From contig CM055830.1 in the NCBI GenBank assembly GCA_029582265.1, forward strand, positions 21,413,365-21,477,364: DNA of 64,000 bases. The letters run 5' to 3'. This document shows, piece by piece, positions 39,077 through 48,223 of the stretch (its first letter is position 1; each line of letters begins with the position of its first letter). Origin of the DNA: Zoroaster sp. YZ-2022 (Eukaryota > Echinodermata > Asteroidea > Forcipulatida > Zoroasteridae). The notes beneath the pieces were generated by a model. The model did not search any database. It saw only the letters and a program-made list of their open reading frames with translations, and was not told the DNA's origin. Position numbers and translations under genes: made by a program.

Positions 39077-39106
39077 CAAGAGTGTATTTTAAAAAAAAAC
39101 AGTACT

Positions 39107-39139
39107 TATAAAAGTGAGATAACGAATATATATTATCTC
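39107..39139 (+). promoter_or_regulatory. TIR promoter of the polymerase gene: TATA box and palindrome
   Basis: TATAAAAG (39107-39114) lies 40 bp before the ATG, a normal distance for an RNA polymerase II TATA box with a very short leader. It is followed by GAGATAA (39116-39122) and its complement TTATCTC (39133-39139), a palindrome that could bind a regulator. The identical arrangement precedes the gene at the other end. Confidence 0.55.
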
Positions 39140-39153
39140 GTTTAATAGTAAAG

Positions 39154-42100
39154 ATGGAGAGAACGAAATATTTATCGAAATGGACATTGAGAGAATTGAA
39201 AGATTTTGCGCGACAACGCATTAGTCGATTAATTCTCGTGCAAAACAGTAATAATAGAGTAGATAAACGCAGTTGGTACAACGCGGTTAAAAAGTATATA
39301 AATCAACAAAAACAAAAGCCATTATATGAATTAAATTTAGCGGAATTACGAGAGCGCGTAGCGGTTGAAAATATTGAGCTACCGCTACGCGGCTCGGGAG
39401 CGAACGAGCGGTTGATTAAAAAAGACTACATTAACGCTATTAAAAGGTTTTACGGTAGAGAAACCGAGTTGAAATTTAACCACCCCATTAATGGTGGTAG
39501 TTATTTACGCGAACATGTAATGAATGTTCCGTTGAATCACAGCAAAGAAAAAGATTTAAATGTTTTTTGGAGAGCTGTAAAACCAAAGATTATCGCCGAG
39601 TTTACTAAAGACTTGCGGGATTTTAAAGCGTTCAAGTTTATGATATTTATACGCGTTAAATTACGTAAAGTAAACTTGGCCGGCACGGACGATTTTGTCG
39701 AACCGAGTTTTCATAATAAAAAGCAAATTGTTTTATTGAATTTAAACAATATCGAAAATGAACTCGATACGACAATTTCACAAATTCAAGAAGCTTTAGA
39801 AAAATACACTCGAGAGGGTAGTGGATGGATAGTAGATCGTGTCGAAGAAATGAATCTAAGAATCGCGAAATATCAACCTCTAAGAGGAGGTAGTTATATC
39901 GAGCTATGCGATTACATTAAAAATAAAAAAGCTTGCATCAACGTAAAAAATAAAGACGACGATTGTTTGCGATGGGCTTTACGCGCTCATCGTTTTCCAG
40001 CTAGCGATCACGTTGATAGAACGAGCAAGTACCCAATAAAAGACGGTTTTAATTTTAACAACATTGACGCACCTACACCGATTAATCAAATTAAACGAGT
40101 AGAAAAACAAAACAATATAGCGATAAACGTTTTCGGTTGCGAGTCAAACACGATAATCGTTTACGATATAAGCAATCAACCGTCGGAGATGGATCGCATA
40201 AATTTACTATTGATTCATAAAGACGCTAAATCTCACTACGTTTACATTAAAGATGTGAATAAATTACTTCGCGATCAAACGAAACACAATACTCGTAAGC
40301 ATTTTTGTTTGAGATGTTTGCAAGGTTTTTCGACGGGAGCGTATCTCGAAAACCACGTAAAAATGTGTAAGGGTATAAACGACAGACCAACGACTATCGT
40401 AATGCCTGAAAAGGGTAAAAACGATAAAATAAAGTTTATAAATTTTCATAAAAAGATGAAAGTTCCATTCGTAATATACGCCGACTTTGAAAGCATTATC
40501 GTAAAGATTGTTGACGAAAACTCTACCAATACTAAAAAACTACAAGAACACGTCGTTTGCGGTTATTCGTACGTCGTTGTTTGTTGCGATGGTAAAAGTA
40601 GTTTCCCCGTTACGTATAGGGGAAAAGACGCTGCTAAACATTTTTTAAATGAATTAGAAAAAGAAGAAGAAAAGATTAATACTATATTTAAAAATCCTAA
40701 AAAATTAAACATGACTGAAGAAGACGAGCAAGATTACGACTCTGCTAACGAGTGTTGGATATGCGAAAACAAGTTTTTTAAAGACGACTGTAAAAAGGTT
40801 AGAGATCATTGTCACATTACCGGAAAATATAGAGGCGCTGCTCATAATTATTGTAATTTAAAACTTGGTATAAAACCGAGTAAAACCTTTATTCCTGTCG
40901 TATTTCATAATTTGCGAGGTTACGACAGTCATCTCATTATGCAGGCCGCCGGTCGCAGCGAGGGAAATTTAACGTGTATTCCAAACAATATCGAAAAGTA
41001 TATTTCTTTTAGTATTAATCAACTACGATTTATAGACAGCGCTCAATTTTTACTAGCTTCGTTGGACAAACTCGTAAAATCAAACGATTCTTTTCCAATT
41101 ACATTAAAACTCGAACCCTCCTCGGAAAAATTTAATCTGTTGATAAGCAAGGGTATTTATCCTTACGAGTACATGGATAGTTTTGAACGTTTCAAAGAAA
41201 CGCAACTTCCTTCAATAAAATGTTTTTACAGCAGTTTAAACGATAGTCACATTACTAAACAACAATACGAGCACGCTAAAAACGTTTACAGCGAGTTTGA
41301 TTGTAAAAATTTAGGAGATTATCACGATTTGTACGTGCGTACCGATACTTGCTTGTTGGCGGACGTATTTGAAAACTTTCGTAATACTTGTTTAAAACAG
41401 TACGGTTTGGATCCGGCTAATTATTATACGAGTCCTGGGCTAAGTTGGGACGCTTTGTTGAAACATTCTAAACAAACTTTAGATTTGTTTACCGATATCG
41501 ACATGCATTTGTTTATTGAAAAAGGCACGCGCGGAGGAACGTGCATGGTGAGTAAACGATACGCGAAAGCAAACAACGCGTATTTAGACGACTACGATAA
41601 AACGATTCCGTCGAGTTACATTACGTACTTGGACGCTAATAATTTATACGGCTACGCCATGAGTCAACCTTTACCGACCGGTAATTTCAAATGGTTATCG
41701 CAAAAACAAATTGAGCGACTCGAGAAGCAAGGATTTAGCAACAATAAAGGATACATTTTACAAGTTGATTTAGAATATCCAACCATTTTACACGATTCTC
41801 ACAACGCATTTCCACTAGCGCCAGAGTCGTTGATAGTACCGAAAGAATGGATGAGCGACTATCAACACGAGTTGCTAACCGGCAAGCCGGCTCCAAACGT
41901 TGTTAAATTAGTACCAAATTTATACGACAAGAAAAACTACGTGCTTCATTATCGTAATTTACTATTGTATTTACAACTCGGCATGAAGATGACTAAAATT
42001 CACAAAGTTTTAGAATTTAACGAAGCACGTTGGATGAAATCGTACATCGATAAAAACACTCTACTCAGAAAAGAAGCGACGAGTGATTTTGAAAAAGATT

Positions 42101-42894
42101 TGTTTAAACTCATGAACAATTCAGTTTTTGGAAAAACGATGGAAAATGTACGAAAACGCGTCAACGTAAATTTAAAACGGCTAAACGATGAAAAACAAGA
42201 CAATTTAATTCGTTCGCTCATCGCGAAACCAAATTTTGCAGAGGCTAGGATTTTCGATAACGATCTAGTGGCTATTCACATGCACAAAACAAAACTCGTT
42301 CTCAACCGGCCAGTTTACGTAGGAATGAGCATATTGGATATATCTAAAGCTTTCATGTACGATTTTTATTACAATCATTTAAAAAGCAAGTACAATAACG
42401 ATTGTGAGTTGATTTACACGGATACGGATAGCTTATTGTTGGAAATTAAAACGAAAGATGTATATAAAGATATGGAAAAGGACAAACGATTGTACGATTT
42501 TAGTAATTATGACGAGAGTCATTTTTTGTTTTCTGAAAACAATGTAAAAGTGATCAGTAAAATGAAAGACGAGACCGCGAAAACTGTAATCTCTGAAGTT
42601 GTTTGTTTAAGACCCAAAATGTATTCGATACTTACTTTGGACAAAGCTGAAATAAGAAAAGCTAAAGGAGTTAAAAAACAAGTTTTAATGCAACAGATTA
42701 AACACGAGCGATATAAACAAGTTTTATCGTTTAAAAATACTCTACATCACGATATGAATTTTATTAGGCACGTAAACCATAGACTATATACAACTCGAAT
42801 AACTAAAATATCGCTATCTCCTCTAGACACAAAGAGACACATTTTAGAAAACGGAATACACACTCGAGCTTACGGTCATTGCATGATTGATTAA
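39154..42894 (+). CDS. POLB: Protein-primed family B DNA polymerase
   Basis: This 1246-residue enzyme would copy the element from a protein primer at the inverted repeats. The amino-terminal third has two short basic helical repeats (about 5-50 and 55-100) and the segment ACINVKNKDDDCLRWA (260-275) common to these polymerases. A possible C2H2-like finger follows (C385, C388, H401, C405), then an endonuclease VII-like Cys/His cluster inserted in the exonuclease domain (C534, C537, then DHCH at 551-554, C567). Exonuclease motifs: YADFES (442-447), GYDSHL (589-594), DTCLLAD (731-737). Polymerase motif A is YLDANNLYG (825-833), motif B is LMNNSVFGKTMEN (986-998) and motif C is YTDTDS (1088-1093). 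All expected catalytic residues are present. The start codon lies in the TIR. The stop overlaps the integrase stop tail-to-tail. Confidence 0.96.
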   Translation: MERTKYLSKWTLRELKDFARQRISRLILVQNSNNRVDKRSWYNAVKKYINQQKQKPLYELNLAELRERVAVENIELPLRGSGANERLIKKDYINAIKRFYGRETELKFNHPINGGSYLREHVMNVPLNHSKEKDLNVFWRAVKPKIIAEFTKDLRDFKAFKFMIFIRVKLRKVNLAGTDDFVEPSFHNKKQIVLLNLNNIENELDTTISQIQEALEKYTREGSGWIVDRVEEMNLRIAKYQPLRGGSYIELCDYIKNKKACINVKNKDDDCLRWALRAHRFPASDHVDRTSKYPIKDGFNFNNIDAPTPINQIKRVEKQNNIAINVFGCESNTIIVYDISNQPSEMDRINLLLIHKDAKSHYVYIKDVNKLLRDQTKHNTRKHFCLRCLQGFSTGAYLENHVKMCKGINDRPTTIVMPEKGKNDKIKFINFHKKMKVPFVIYADFESIIVKIVDENSTNTKKLQEHVVCGYSYVVVCCDGKSSFPVTYRGKDAAKHFLNELEKEEEKINTIFKNPKKLNMTEEDEQDYDSANECWICENKFFKDDCKKVRDHCHITGKYRGAAHNYCNLKLGIKPSKTFIPVVFHNLRGYDSHLIMQAAGRSEGNLTCIPNNIEKYISFSINQLRFIDSAQFLLASLDKLVKSNDSFPITLKLEPSSEKFNLLISKGIYPYEYMDSFERFKETQLPSIKCFYSSLNDSHITKQQYEHAKNVYSEFDCKNLGDYHDLYVRTDTCLLADVFENFRNTCLKQYGLDPANYYTSPGLSWDALLKHSKQTLDLFTDIDMHLFIEKGTRGGTCMVSKRYAKANNAYLDDYDKTIPSSYITYLDANNLYGYAMSQPLPTGNFKWLSQKQIERLEKQGFSNNKGYILQVDLEYPTILHDSHNAFPLAPESLIVPKEWMSDYQHELLTGKPAPNVVKLVPNLYDKKNYVLHYRNLLLYLQLGMKMTKIHKVLEFNEARWMKSYIDKNTLLRKEATSDFEKDLFKLMNNSVFGKTMENVRKRVNVNLKRLNDEKQDNLIRSLIAKPNFAEARIFDNDLVAIHMHKTKLVLNRPVYVGMSILDISKAFMYDFYYNHLKSKYNNDCELIYTDTDSLLLEIKTKDVYKDMEKDKRLYDFSNYDESHFLFSENNVKVISKMKDETAKTVISEVVCLRPKMYSILTLDKAEIRKAKGVKKQVLMQQIKHERYKQVLSFKNTLHHDMNFIRHVNHRLYTTRITKISLSPLDTKRHILENGIHTRAYGHCMID

Positions 42895-43880
42895 CGTTTA
42901 ACGATTGGTGGATTCATTGTATCTCTAGGAATAATTTGTATTTCTTCTCTTACAAAACTACGAGCGGGGCCCGCGTCTAAATAATACAATATGGGTTGAT
43001 TCGCAGCCTTCATCGTTTTAGATATTCTATAAATTTTTATACTCCATATAGGATCGGTCGCTCTGCGCCTCGTATCTTTTTCAGCTTCACCGGGCGCGTA
43101 TAAATACCGAACTAAACTGTTTCTAGGAATTCTTTTTTCGTTCTTTACAACAACTGGTGAGGCTGGATTTTGCTCGACGCTACGTAGTTTAATCGCGTCT
43201 TTGGGTTTTGAGTTAATCAGTCGCGTCGTCTCGTTGTTTAACGCTTTTACGACCAGAGGTAATCTTTTAACCCATTCTCTGTTTCTCGTATCGGTAGCAA
43301 TTTCTTGACCGTATTGATGCGAAAATAATCTTTCGCTCAAAGTTTTATTAAATCGCTCCACTATACCCTGAGCTCTGTGATTTCCAACCTCTCCTCGCTG
43401 AATTTTTACATCGTGTTTGCTCATCAACGCGTTAACGCTGCTCATGAATTCTTTTCCGGGATCGACTTTTATCATTTTAGGCCAAACCAACAACGATCGT
43501 TTATAATTTTTTTCAAAAGCATCGCCGACTCGCGCGGCTGTTTTATCCGTTAAAGGTTGCGCTTCTTTATATCTGCTGGCTTCGTCTACGACCGTTAACG
43601 CGTATTTGTACGTAATTCTACCGACTACATCGTGCGGAAGAAACAACAAGTCTGCTTGATGAACCTCGTTCGGTTTTTCGAGCGTACTATTACTACTGGT
43701 CGGTCTCGGAATGTATTTAGGATAGGGGTAAATAAATTTGCCACAGCGCTTGCTTTTTTATCCACTGCCGAACTAATTTACATTCACCTTTGTTTCTTTA
43801 GCCAGTTTATTGATTGCATCTTGACCTTTGTAGTATCCTCGTACGCTATAATAAGCGTTTGATAGTTTTCGTTCATCCAT
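42891..43880 (-). CDS. INT: Retroviral-type integrase, frameshifted near its amino end
   Basis: The enzyme would insert the element into host DNA and cut the 5-6 bp staggered target. The uninterrupted part (252 codons up to 43649, open a little further upstream) carries the catalytic core. The first Asp is at codon 43652-43650 (in the QAD context), the second in VDPGKEF and the Glu in VERFNKTLSE, giving D-D-35-E spacing. A basic carboxy-terminal domain follows. A likely ATG is at 43880 in the same context as neighbouring genes (TATAAATATA before it), but small indels around 43725-43785 put the first 40-odd codons in other frames. So this copy probably lacks a full integrase, unless the indels are sequencing errors. 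Its stop overlaps that of the polymerase. Confidence 0.9.
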
Positions 43881-43928
43881 TATATTTATACATTATATTA
43901 AAATGTTTAATACGATTTATTCTCAACA

Positions 43929-44177
43929 TTATTCGGCCGGCATGAGCGAGTTTGGTAAAATTCCTTGTTTAACTAACCACATTTGCGTCCCACCGCTTAA
44001 CGTAACTACCGCGGTTAGTTTTAACCCGTCTTTTATATCCAATTTTCCTAAATCGGCTGGTTTCATTTTAAATATTTTTTCACCGAGCATGCTGTATAAA
44101 ATGACTAAAAGAGTCATAACTGAGCTGTGATAAACCGTATCGGCGATCGTTTTCGTATTTATAGGCATTGAAGACAT
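43929..44177 (-). CDS. Small conserved Polinton membrane protein (82 residues)
   Basis: I choose the ATG at 44177 (MSSMPINTKT...) over an upstream one because TATAAAC sits directly before it, as at other genes here. One or two hydrophobic helices are visible (VMTLLVILYSMLGEKIF and LTAVVTLSGGTQMWLV). Similar short proteins beginning with an INTKTIADTVYH-like stretch recur in Polintons of other animals as I recall them. No function is established. It follows the gene at 44221 on the same strand by about 40 bp. Confidence 0.8.
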   Translation of the reverse strand: MSSMPINTKTIADTVYHSSVMTLLVILYSMLGEKIFKMKPADLGKLDIKDGLKLTAVVTLSGGTQMWLVKQGILPNSLMPAE

Positions 44178-44220
44178 GTTTATAATCGTTAAATATAATA
44201 TATTTTTTTTAAACAACTTT

Positions 44221-44631
44221 TTATTCCATTTCAAAAACAACGCTTCTCGGTTCTTTAACCGTTGACGATTGATTTTTGGTAATGTTACTCGGTTCGTTTT
44301 TAAATGTTGATTCTTCTTCGTTGGGTTTACTACTAAATAATAAATAAGCGATACCGATAGCTATTGCTGTATAAATAAAATAACTCGTTTTATTGCTAGA
44401 TGAATCACTACTCATTGCCGCTTTACTATCGCTAGACGTTACAACGATTTTTACGGGTTTAGCGAGTTGTAGTTTTTTCTGTCTATTAAGTTCGGCGAGT
44501 TTTTTACCGGCAGCGACTCTGTTTGGATTTTTTACTCTAGTCTCTGTTTTCGTCACTGTCTTTGGTGATGTTACTTGTGACGACGGCTCCATCGGCACAG
44601 TTGTTTGCTCGTTTGTCTCCATCTCTTTCAT
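44221..44631 (-). CDS. Basic, Ser/Thr-rich single-pass protein (136 residues)
   Basis: A charged, low-complexity amino half contains a basic stretch (NPNRVAAGKKLAELNRQKK, about residues 35-53). A single membrane helix follows (YFIYTAIAIGIAYLLF, about 84-99), then an acidic tail. The basic motif followed by one membrane span recurs in Polinton proteins, so a virion-associated role is plausible, but I cannot assign one. Its first 95 nt overlap the end of the upstream gene in another frame. Confidence 0.78.
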   Translation of the reverse strand: MKEMETNEQTTVPMEPSSQVTSPKTVTKTETRVKNPNRVAAGKKLAELNRQKKLQLAKPVKIVVTSSDSKAAMSSDSSSNKTSYFIYTAIAIGIAYLLFSSKPNEEESTFKNEPSNITKNQSSTVKEPRSVVFEME

Positions 44632-45142
44632 TATCTACGCAAGATTCTTCTTTTCTTTTTAAATGTTTTGCCGTAATTAGCGAAGCGCTGAGCGGAGCGA
44701 TAAACATACCGTACTTGTAATATATTTCGCACGCTACGGTAGAAAGAATGAGAGAAATGAACGGATCTTTTTCTAAATCCGAAATTAATTTACTTTCATC
44801 GTCAATTTGAAATTTATGACCGTACAAATCTATACGATCTAAACTAAATCCTAATAGTTTAGCGTATAGCGTTATAATGGCGCTACCTAAAGACTGAATA
44901 ATATCGCGACTTAATTTAGTTTCGTATTGCGTGTGTAGCGCGTCTAGCTCTTCGGTAGACGAGGCTTCAATATCGCTAACGCTTATTTCTTTACCGAAAA
45001 ACTTTTTCGAGTCTCCCCCCACTACGACCGATAAAAGACGTAATTTTTTTTGTTTAAACGATGTAACGTTGTTGTTATCGCTAGCGTCGTCCGCGAGTGG
45101 CATCTGTGGATTTTCATTCAACAGTTTATGTACTTCTTCCAT
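44537..45142 (-). CDS. Conserved Polinton protein of unknown function (201 residues)
   Basis: The central part (ISVDIEASS-like stretch near residues 53-65, then TKLSRDIIQSLGSAII and LEKDPFISLILSTVACEIYYKYGMFIAPLSASLITAKH) resembles a protein that recurs in animal Polintons as I recall them. Helical, with one moderately hydrophobic segment and a polar tail. TATAATAA precedes the ATG directly. The 3' end overlaps the next gene by 95 nt, a compact arrangement typical of viruses. No catalytic motif is visible. Confidence 0.8.
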   Translation of the reverse strand: MEEVHKLLNENPQMPLADDASDNNNVTSFKQKKLRLLSVVVGGDSKKFFGKEISVSDIEASSTEELDALHTQYETKLSRDIIQSLGSAIITLYAKLLGFSLDRIDLYGHKFQIDDESKLISDLEKDPFISLILSTVACEIYYKYGMFIAPLSASLITAKHLKRKEESCVDNERDGDKRANNCADGAVVTSNITKDSDENRD

Positions 45143-45180
45143 TTATTATACGTGTTTATAGAATAATCGGTTAAATTTAT

Positions 45181-45444
45181 TTAAAAATATAGAAACCAAT
45201 AATTAATTCTAGATAGCCCGCCAGTGTTTAAAAGTTCGTTAAGATTGAACATTAGATCTTTTGCTCGTTCATCAGATATACTCGTAAATATACCTTTTAC
45301 TTTTTCAGTATTATCGTTTAATACTTGTACCAATTCTTGTCTTTCTTTCGCGGTATTGATGAGTTGGTTAAGATTATATATAAAATAATTTACTCGTTCA
45401 ACAGATATATTCGTAAATAAAACTTGCACTCGTTCAGCATTCAT
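45181..45444 (-). CDS. 87-residue protein built of two repeats
   Basis: Two similar blocks make up most of the protein: VQVLFTNISVERVNYFIYNL at the start and VKGIFTSISDERAKDLMFNL in the second half, each followed by NQL or NEL and a short helix. This internal duplication suggests a small helical structural or binding protein. The ATG is preceded by TTATAAAT. The 21-bp minisatellite begins about 40 bp upstream, so it may act in this gene's promoter. I recognise no family. Confidence 0.7.
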   Translation of the reverse strand: MNAERVQVLFTNISVERVNYFIYNLNQLINTAKERQELVQVLNDNTEKVKGIFTSISDERAKDLMFNLNELLNTGGLSRINYWFLYF

Positions 45445-45483
45445 ATTTATAAATATGTTTTATAATATTTATTAAAATGCGAG

Positions 45484-45735
45484 ACAACGACCTATAAGTA
45501 ATTGCTCTTAACCTATAAGTAATTGCTCTTAACCTATAAGTAATTGCTCTTAACCTATAAGTAATTGCTCTTAACCTATAAGTAATTGCTCTTAACCTAT
45601 AAGTAATTGCTCTTAACCTATAAGTAATTGCTCTTAACCTATAAGTAATTGCTCTTAACCTATAAGTAATTGCTCTTAACCTATAAGTAATTGCTCTTAA
45701 CCTATAAGTAATTGCTCTTAACCTATAAGTAATTG
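45484..45735 (-). repeat. 21-bp minisatellite, 12 units
   Basis: Twelve nearly perfect head-to-tail copies of AGAGCAATTACTTATAGGTTA (minus strand), lying between the stop of the ATPase gene and the start of the 87-residue gene. Because 21 is a multiple of three, one frame stays open as repeated AITYRLR. I regard that as a by-product, not a gene. Copy B keeps the same array, so it was present before the copies diverged. Confidence 0.95.
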
Positions 45736-45759
45736 CCAACGACTTTGTGGGGTAATGGT

Positions 45760-46380
45760 TTAGTCGCGTATTTCATAACCGGTAGGTTGATCCGTTTTTA
45801 AAATCAATTTGCGATGTAAAACTCGTTTTAATTTTTCATGAATTTCCATTCTCAACTCTTTCGTAGGTACAACATTGTTTTCTCTAAGACAATTCTCGTA
45901 CGAGTCTCTATCTTTACAATAAAATAAACACGTCCATTTGAGTTGTTCTCTAAAATCTTTCAATACGCTATTATATTTTTGCGAAAGAATCCAACAGCTG
46001 TGTCGTACGTGTCTACCGCTAAAAGCCAATTGCGTGATCATACATTTATTATTCTCGTCGTATTTTTTATAATGCAACTGTTTATTAGCGCTGCAATCGT
46101 CTATAATAAACAACGTTTCTTCCGTTTTGAAAGCGTCGCTATAAATTTGTATAGCCCTATTCAGCGATATGTCGTTTAAATCGTTAACGTGTACGTTATC
46201 GTCGTTTAGAACCCATTTTCTATTTTTGTACGTATCGTTGTAGAAGATGGTGGGACATAATATAACGATATTTTTAAAATATTTTAAATATTCATTTTCT
46301 AATAAATTTAAAACAAATTCAGTTTTTCCGCATCCCGTTTGTCCGCAAATTAACGCGGCGTGTGGATATTTAGGTAACAT
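45760..46380 (-). CDS. ATP: Genome-packaging ATPase (FtsK/HerA, A32-like)
   Basis: 206 residues. Walker A is GQTGCGKT (residues 13-20) and Walker B is TLFIIDD (89-95). An Arg/Gln-rich region follows (ITQLAFSGRHVRHSCWILSQ near 115-135), which fits the sensor part of A32-like packaging ATPases. It would pump element DNA into a preformed capsid. Its place next to the capsid gene on the same strand is the usual Polinton arrangement. The length is normal for the family. The ATG at 46380 has TATAA 14 nt upstream. Confidence 0.92.
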   Translation of the reverse strand: MLPKYPHAALICGQTGCGKTEFVLNLLENEYLKYFKNIVILCPTIFYNDTYKNRKWVLNDDNVHVNDLNDISLNRAIQIYSDAFKTEETLFIIDDCSANKQLHYKKYDENNKCMITQLAFSGRHVRHSCWILSQKYNSVLKDFREQLKWTCLFYCKDRDSYENCLRENNVVPTKELRMEIHEKLKRVLHRKLILKTDQPTGYEIRD

Positions 46381-46442
46381 TTTCTTTTTATATTAGGCGT
46401 TTTTTTAAAATAATCACGCTATCGTACAACTTTGCGTGATGT

Positions 46443-47720
46443 TTAATAATCGACGGATTCAAAACGCGAGTTTCTTATGTTTAGTTGCGCGTCCATAATA
46501 ATAAAAGTATACATTTCTAGTTCACCCGCAGATTCTGCTTCTTTTTCAATTTGTATAGTAATTCCTTCGGACAAGTTTTGTACTCGTGTTCCGCTTCCGT
46601 GTAATTTATTGTCGGTGCTAGTTCTTAAATCTAAAAATAAACCGTATCGATTTAGTAAATAATTTGATATTTTGACTTGGCTCAAGTCTAGAGCTTTCAC
46701 GACTTGAATAGCGTGTTGTTTTCTTGAATCACCAAAATATTTTGAAATCTCTTCCCAATGTTGATACCTTCTCATTCCGTGAGCGTAGAGTTGATTGGGA
46801 ACGCCTTCTATAGTAATTGAAACTTTGTCTATTTTCGGATTATAAAACTTGTTGCTTTCTTTCGCGGAAGGTTCTCTAAATAAAAACAGTATTCCTTTCA
46901 TACTTTTTGCCGGAGTATTTAAATTTATATTCCACGTCGTATCGCGTTTGTTCAATACAGTCACGCTTTGTCTCAGTACACGATCAAACAATATGCTCGT
47001 TCTATTGCTGTATTGATTTCTAATCGTTCGAGCGAGTTCCGGCATATGAACGACCTCGTATTCTAAAGAAATCCCGCTTATGACATATTTCGCGTTATCG
47101 TCGGTACTTTTAATCACTTTACTAAATTTATTAAACACGAGTTCGTAAGTCAATCGATCTCCTATACCCGATTGATAGTAAGGCTGATGATCGGTCAACA
47201 ATTCAAAATCCAGCGGAATGTGATATCTATTTTTATACGTATCCGCGACGGCTTTATCTTTTCCTCCATTAGCACTTTCATCTTTATCGCCGGCGTTTAT
47301 TCTTAATTTAGTCACGTTAAAATCTTCGATTCCTTGATATATTAAATTTTCGCGTTGATCTTTAGTCAACCATCCATCTTTAAAACAATTAAACACATCC
47401 GCATCGTCCAACGAAAATATTTCATTTCCTTCCATTTTAATAATTATATGTTTTACGATAGCTCTACCAATGTTTTGTACCAACGTTCTATTTACATCAT
47501 CCGCGCTAACGAGTTCTATATTGAAAGCTAATCTAGCGGTATTAGGAACGATGACGTCGTTCATTCCTAAATTTGGAAAACGAACCGTCAACAATTGATT
47601 TTCGGTAATGGTACTCGGATTATTTGTAATGACTACTTTTTGACGCAATCCTTTTACGCCTCGTGGTTCTCTCATTCTCCTGTATGGATCTAGCACATCT
47701 CCGTACATATTACTAGTCAT
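46443..47720 (-). CDS. MCP: Major capsid protein (double-jelly-roll type, PY)
   Basis: About 425 residues from the ATG at 47720, which I prefer to the one 18 nt upstream because TTATAAAT sits directly before it, as at several other genes here. Length, beta-rich character and segments such as MPELARTIRNQYSNRTSILF and PNQLYAHGMRRYQHWEEISK match, from memory, the Polinton PY protein, known from published modelling to adopt the double jelly-roll capsid fold. It would form the particle shell. It reads away from the gene at 47774, with a 53-bp shared upstream region. No frame break is visible. Confidence 0.85.
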   Translation of the reverse strand: MTSNMYGDVLDPYRRMREPRGVKGLRQKVVITNNPSTITENQLLTVRFPNLGMNDVIVPNTARLAFNIELVSADDVNRTLVQNIGRAIVKHIIIKMEGNEIFSLDDADVFNCFKDGWLTKDQRENLIYQGIEDFNVTKLRINAGDKDESANGGKDKAVADTYKNRYHIPLDFELLTDHQPYYQSGIGDRLTYELVFNKFSKVIKSTDDNAKYVISGISLEYEVVHMPELARTIRNQYSNRTSILFDRVLRQSVTVLNKRDTTWNINLNTPAKSMKGILFLFREPSAKESNKFYNPKIDKVSITIEGVPNQLYAHGMRRYQHWEEISKYFGDSRKQHAIQVVKALDLSQVKISNYLLNRYGLFLDLRTSTDNKLHGSGTRVQNLSEGITIQIEKEAESAGELEMYTFIIMDAQLNIRNSRFESVDY

Positions 47721-47773
47721 ATTTATAATAACAAACATAATTATTATTTTTTTTTTATCTTTTTAAAAATAAA

Positions 47774-48217
47774 ATGGTATCTATAGCGATGATGGTCGGA
47801 GGTGCGGTAATCAACGCGTTAGCGTTTACCGGATCGAATTTTTTATTTAGTAATTTACGTGGTAACGACGCTGAACGAGAACGTAAAAGGCACGATTTAG
47901 CGCTAGAGCAACTTTCGAAAGCTAGAGACGAATTTAGTAAAAATCGTTTAAAATATATAGATTATTTAAACGAAAAAATACAAAAAGAATCGAACGCTAA
48001 TAAAACGTTTAATAACATTGACGATGCGATGAATGAATATTCTCGAGTTAGTGGTAATCAATTTAATTTACCGCTAAATTTACGCAACGAACCGCGACTA
48101 GAAGATTTTTACGTTCCGAGCAAAGATCAAAAAACGCGAGAAATTGTATTTATAATACTAGGAATGAGTATTGTAGGTTACGCGAGTTATAAATTATTGA
48201 AAAAAGATAAAAAGTAA
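47774..48217 (+). CDS. Conserved two-membrane-span Polinton protein (147 residues)
   Basis: A hydrophobic amino terminus (MVSIAMMVGGAVINALAF) is followed by a charged helical middle (AERERKRHDLALEQLSKARD...), the motif YSRVSGNQF and a second hydrophobic helix (IVFIILGMSIVGYASYKLL) before a basic end. Proteins with this plan are common neighbours of the capsid gene in animal Polintons as I recall. Function unknown, virion or membrane association likely. It starts a plus-strand block and ends 6 bp before the next gene. Confidence 0.82.
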   Translation: MVSIAMMVGGAVINALAFTGSNFLFSNLRGNDAERERKRHDLALEQLSKARDEFSKNRLKYIDYLNEKIQKESNANKTFNNIDDAMNEYSRVSGNQFNLPLNLRNEPRLEDFYVPSKDQKTREIVFIILGMSIVGYASYKLLKKDKK

Positions 48218-48223
48218 TTGTAA

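Larger units (their letters stand above)
38959..39167 (+). repeat. Left terminal inverted repeat
   Basis: 209 bp matching the reverse complement of 54688-54898. It reaches into the first five codons of the polymerase gene (ATGGAGAGAACGAA), so it supplies promoter, leader and start codon. It contains a GCCTCATC/GATGAGGC hairpin and a GAGATAA/TTATCTC palindrome. Confidence 0.93.

Noticed and set aside
45484..45735. CRISPR-like array
   Set aside because: Units are directly adjacent with no unique spacers, and the DNA is eukaryotic. It is a minisatellite.
45434..45739. 101-codon open frame of repeated AITYRLR
   Set aside because: It is a by-product of the 21-bp minisatellite, whose length is a multiple of three. 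The frame does not survive in copy B and has no non-repeat body.
46443..47720. HW dipeptide in the capsid protein as the His site of a protease
   Set aside because: It lies in YQHWEEISK, a typical capsid segment, with no Asp/Cys partners in protease spacing.
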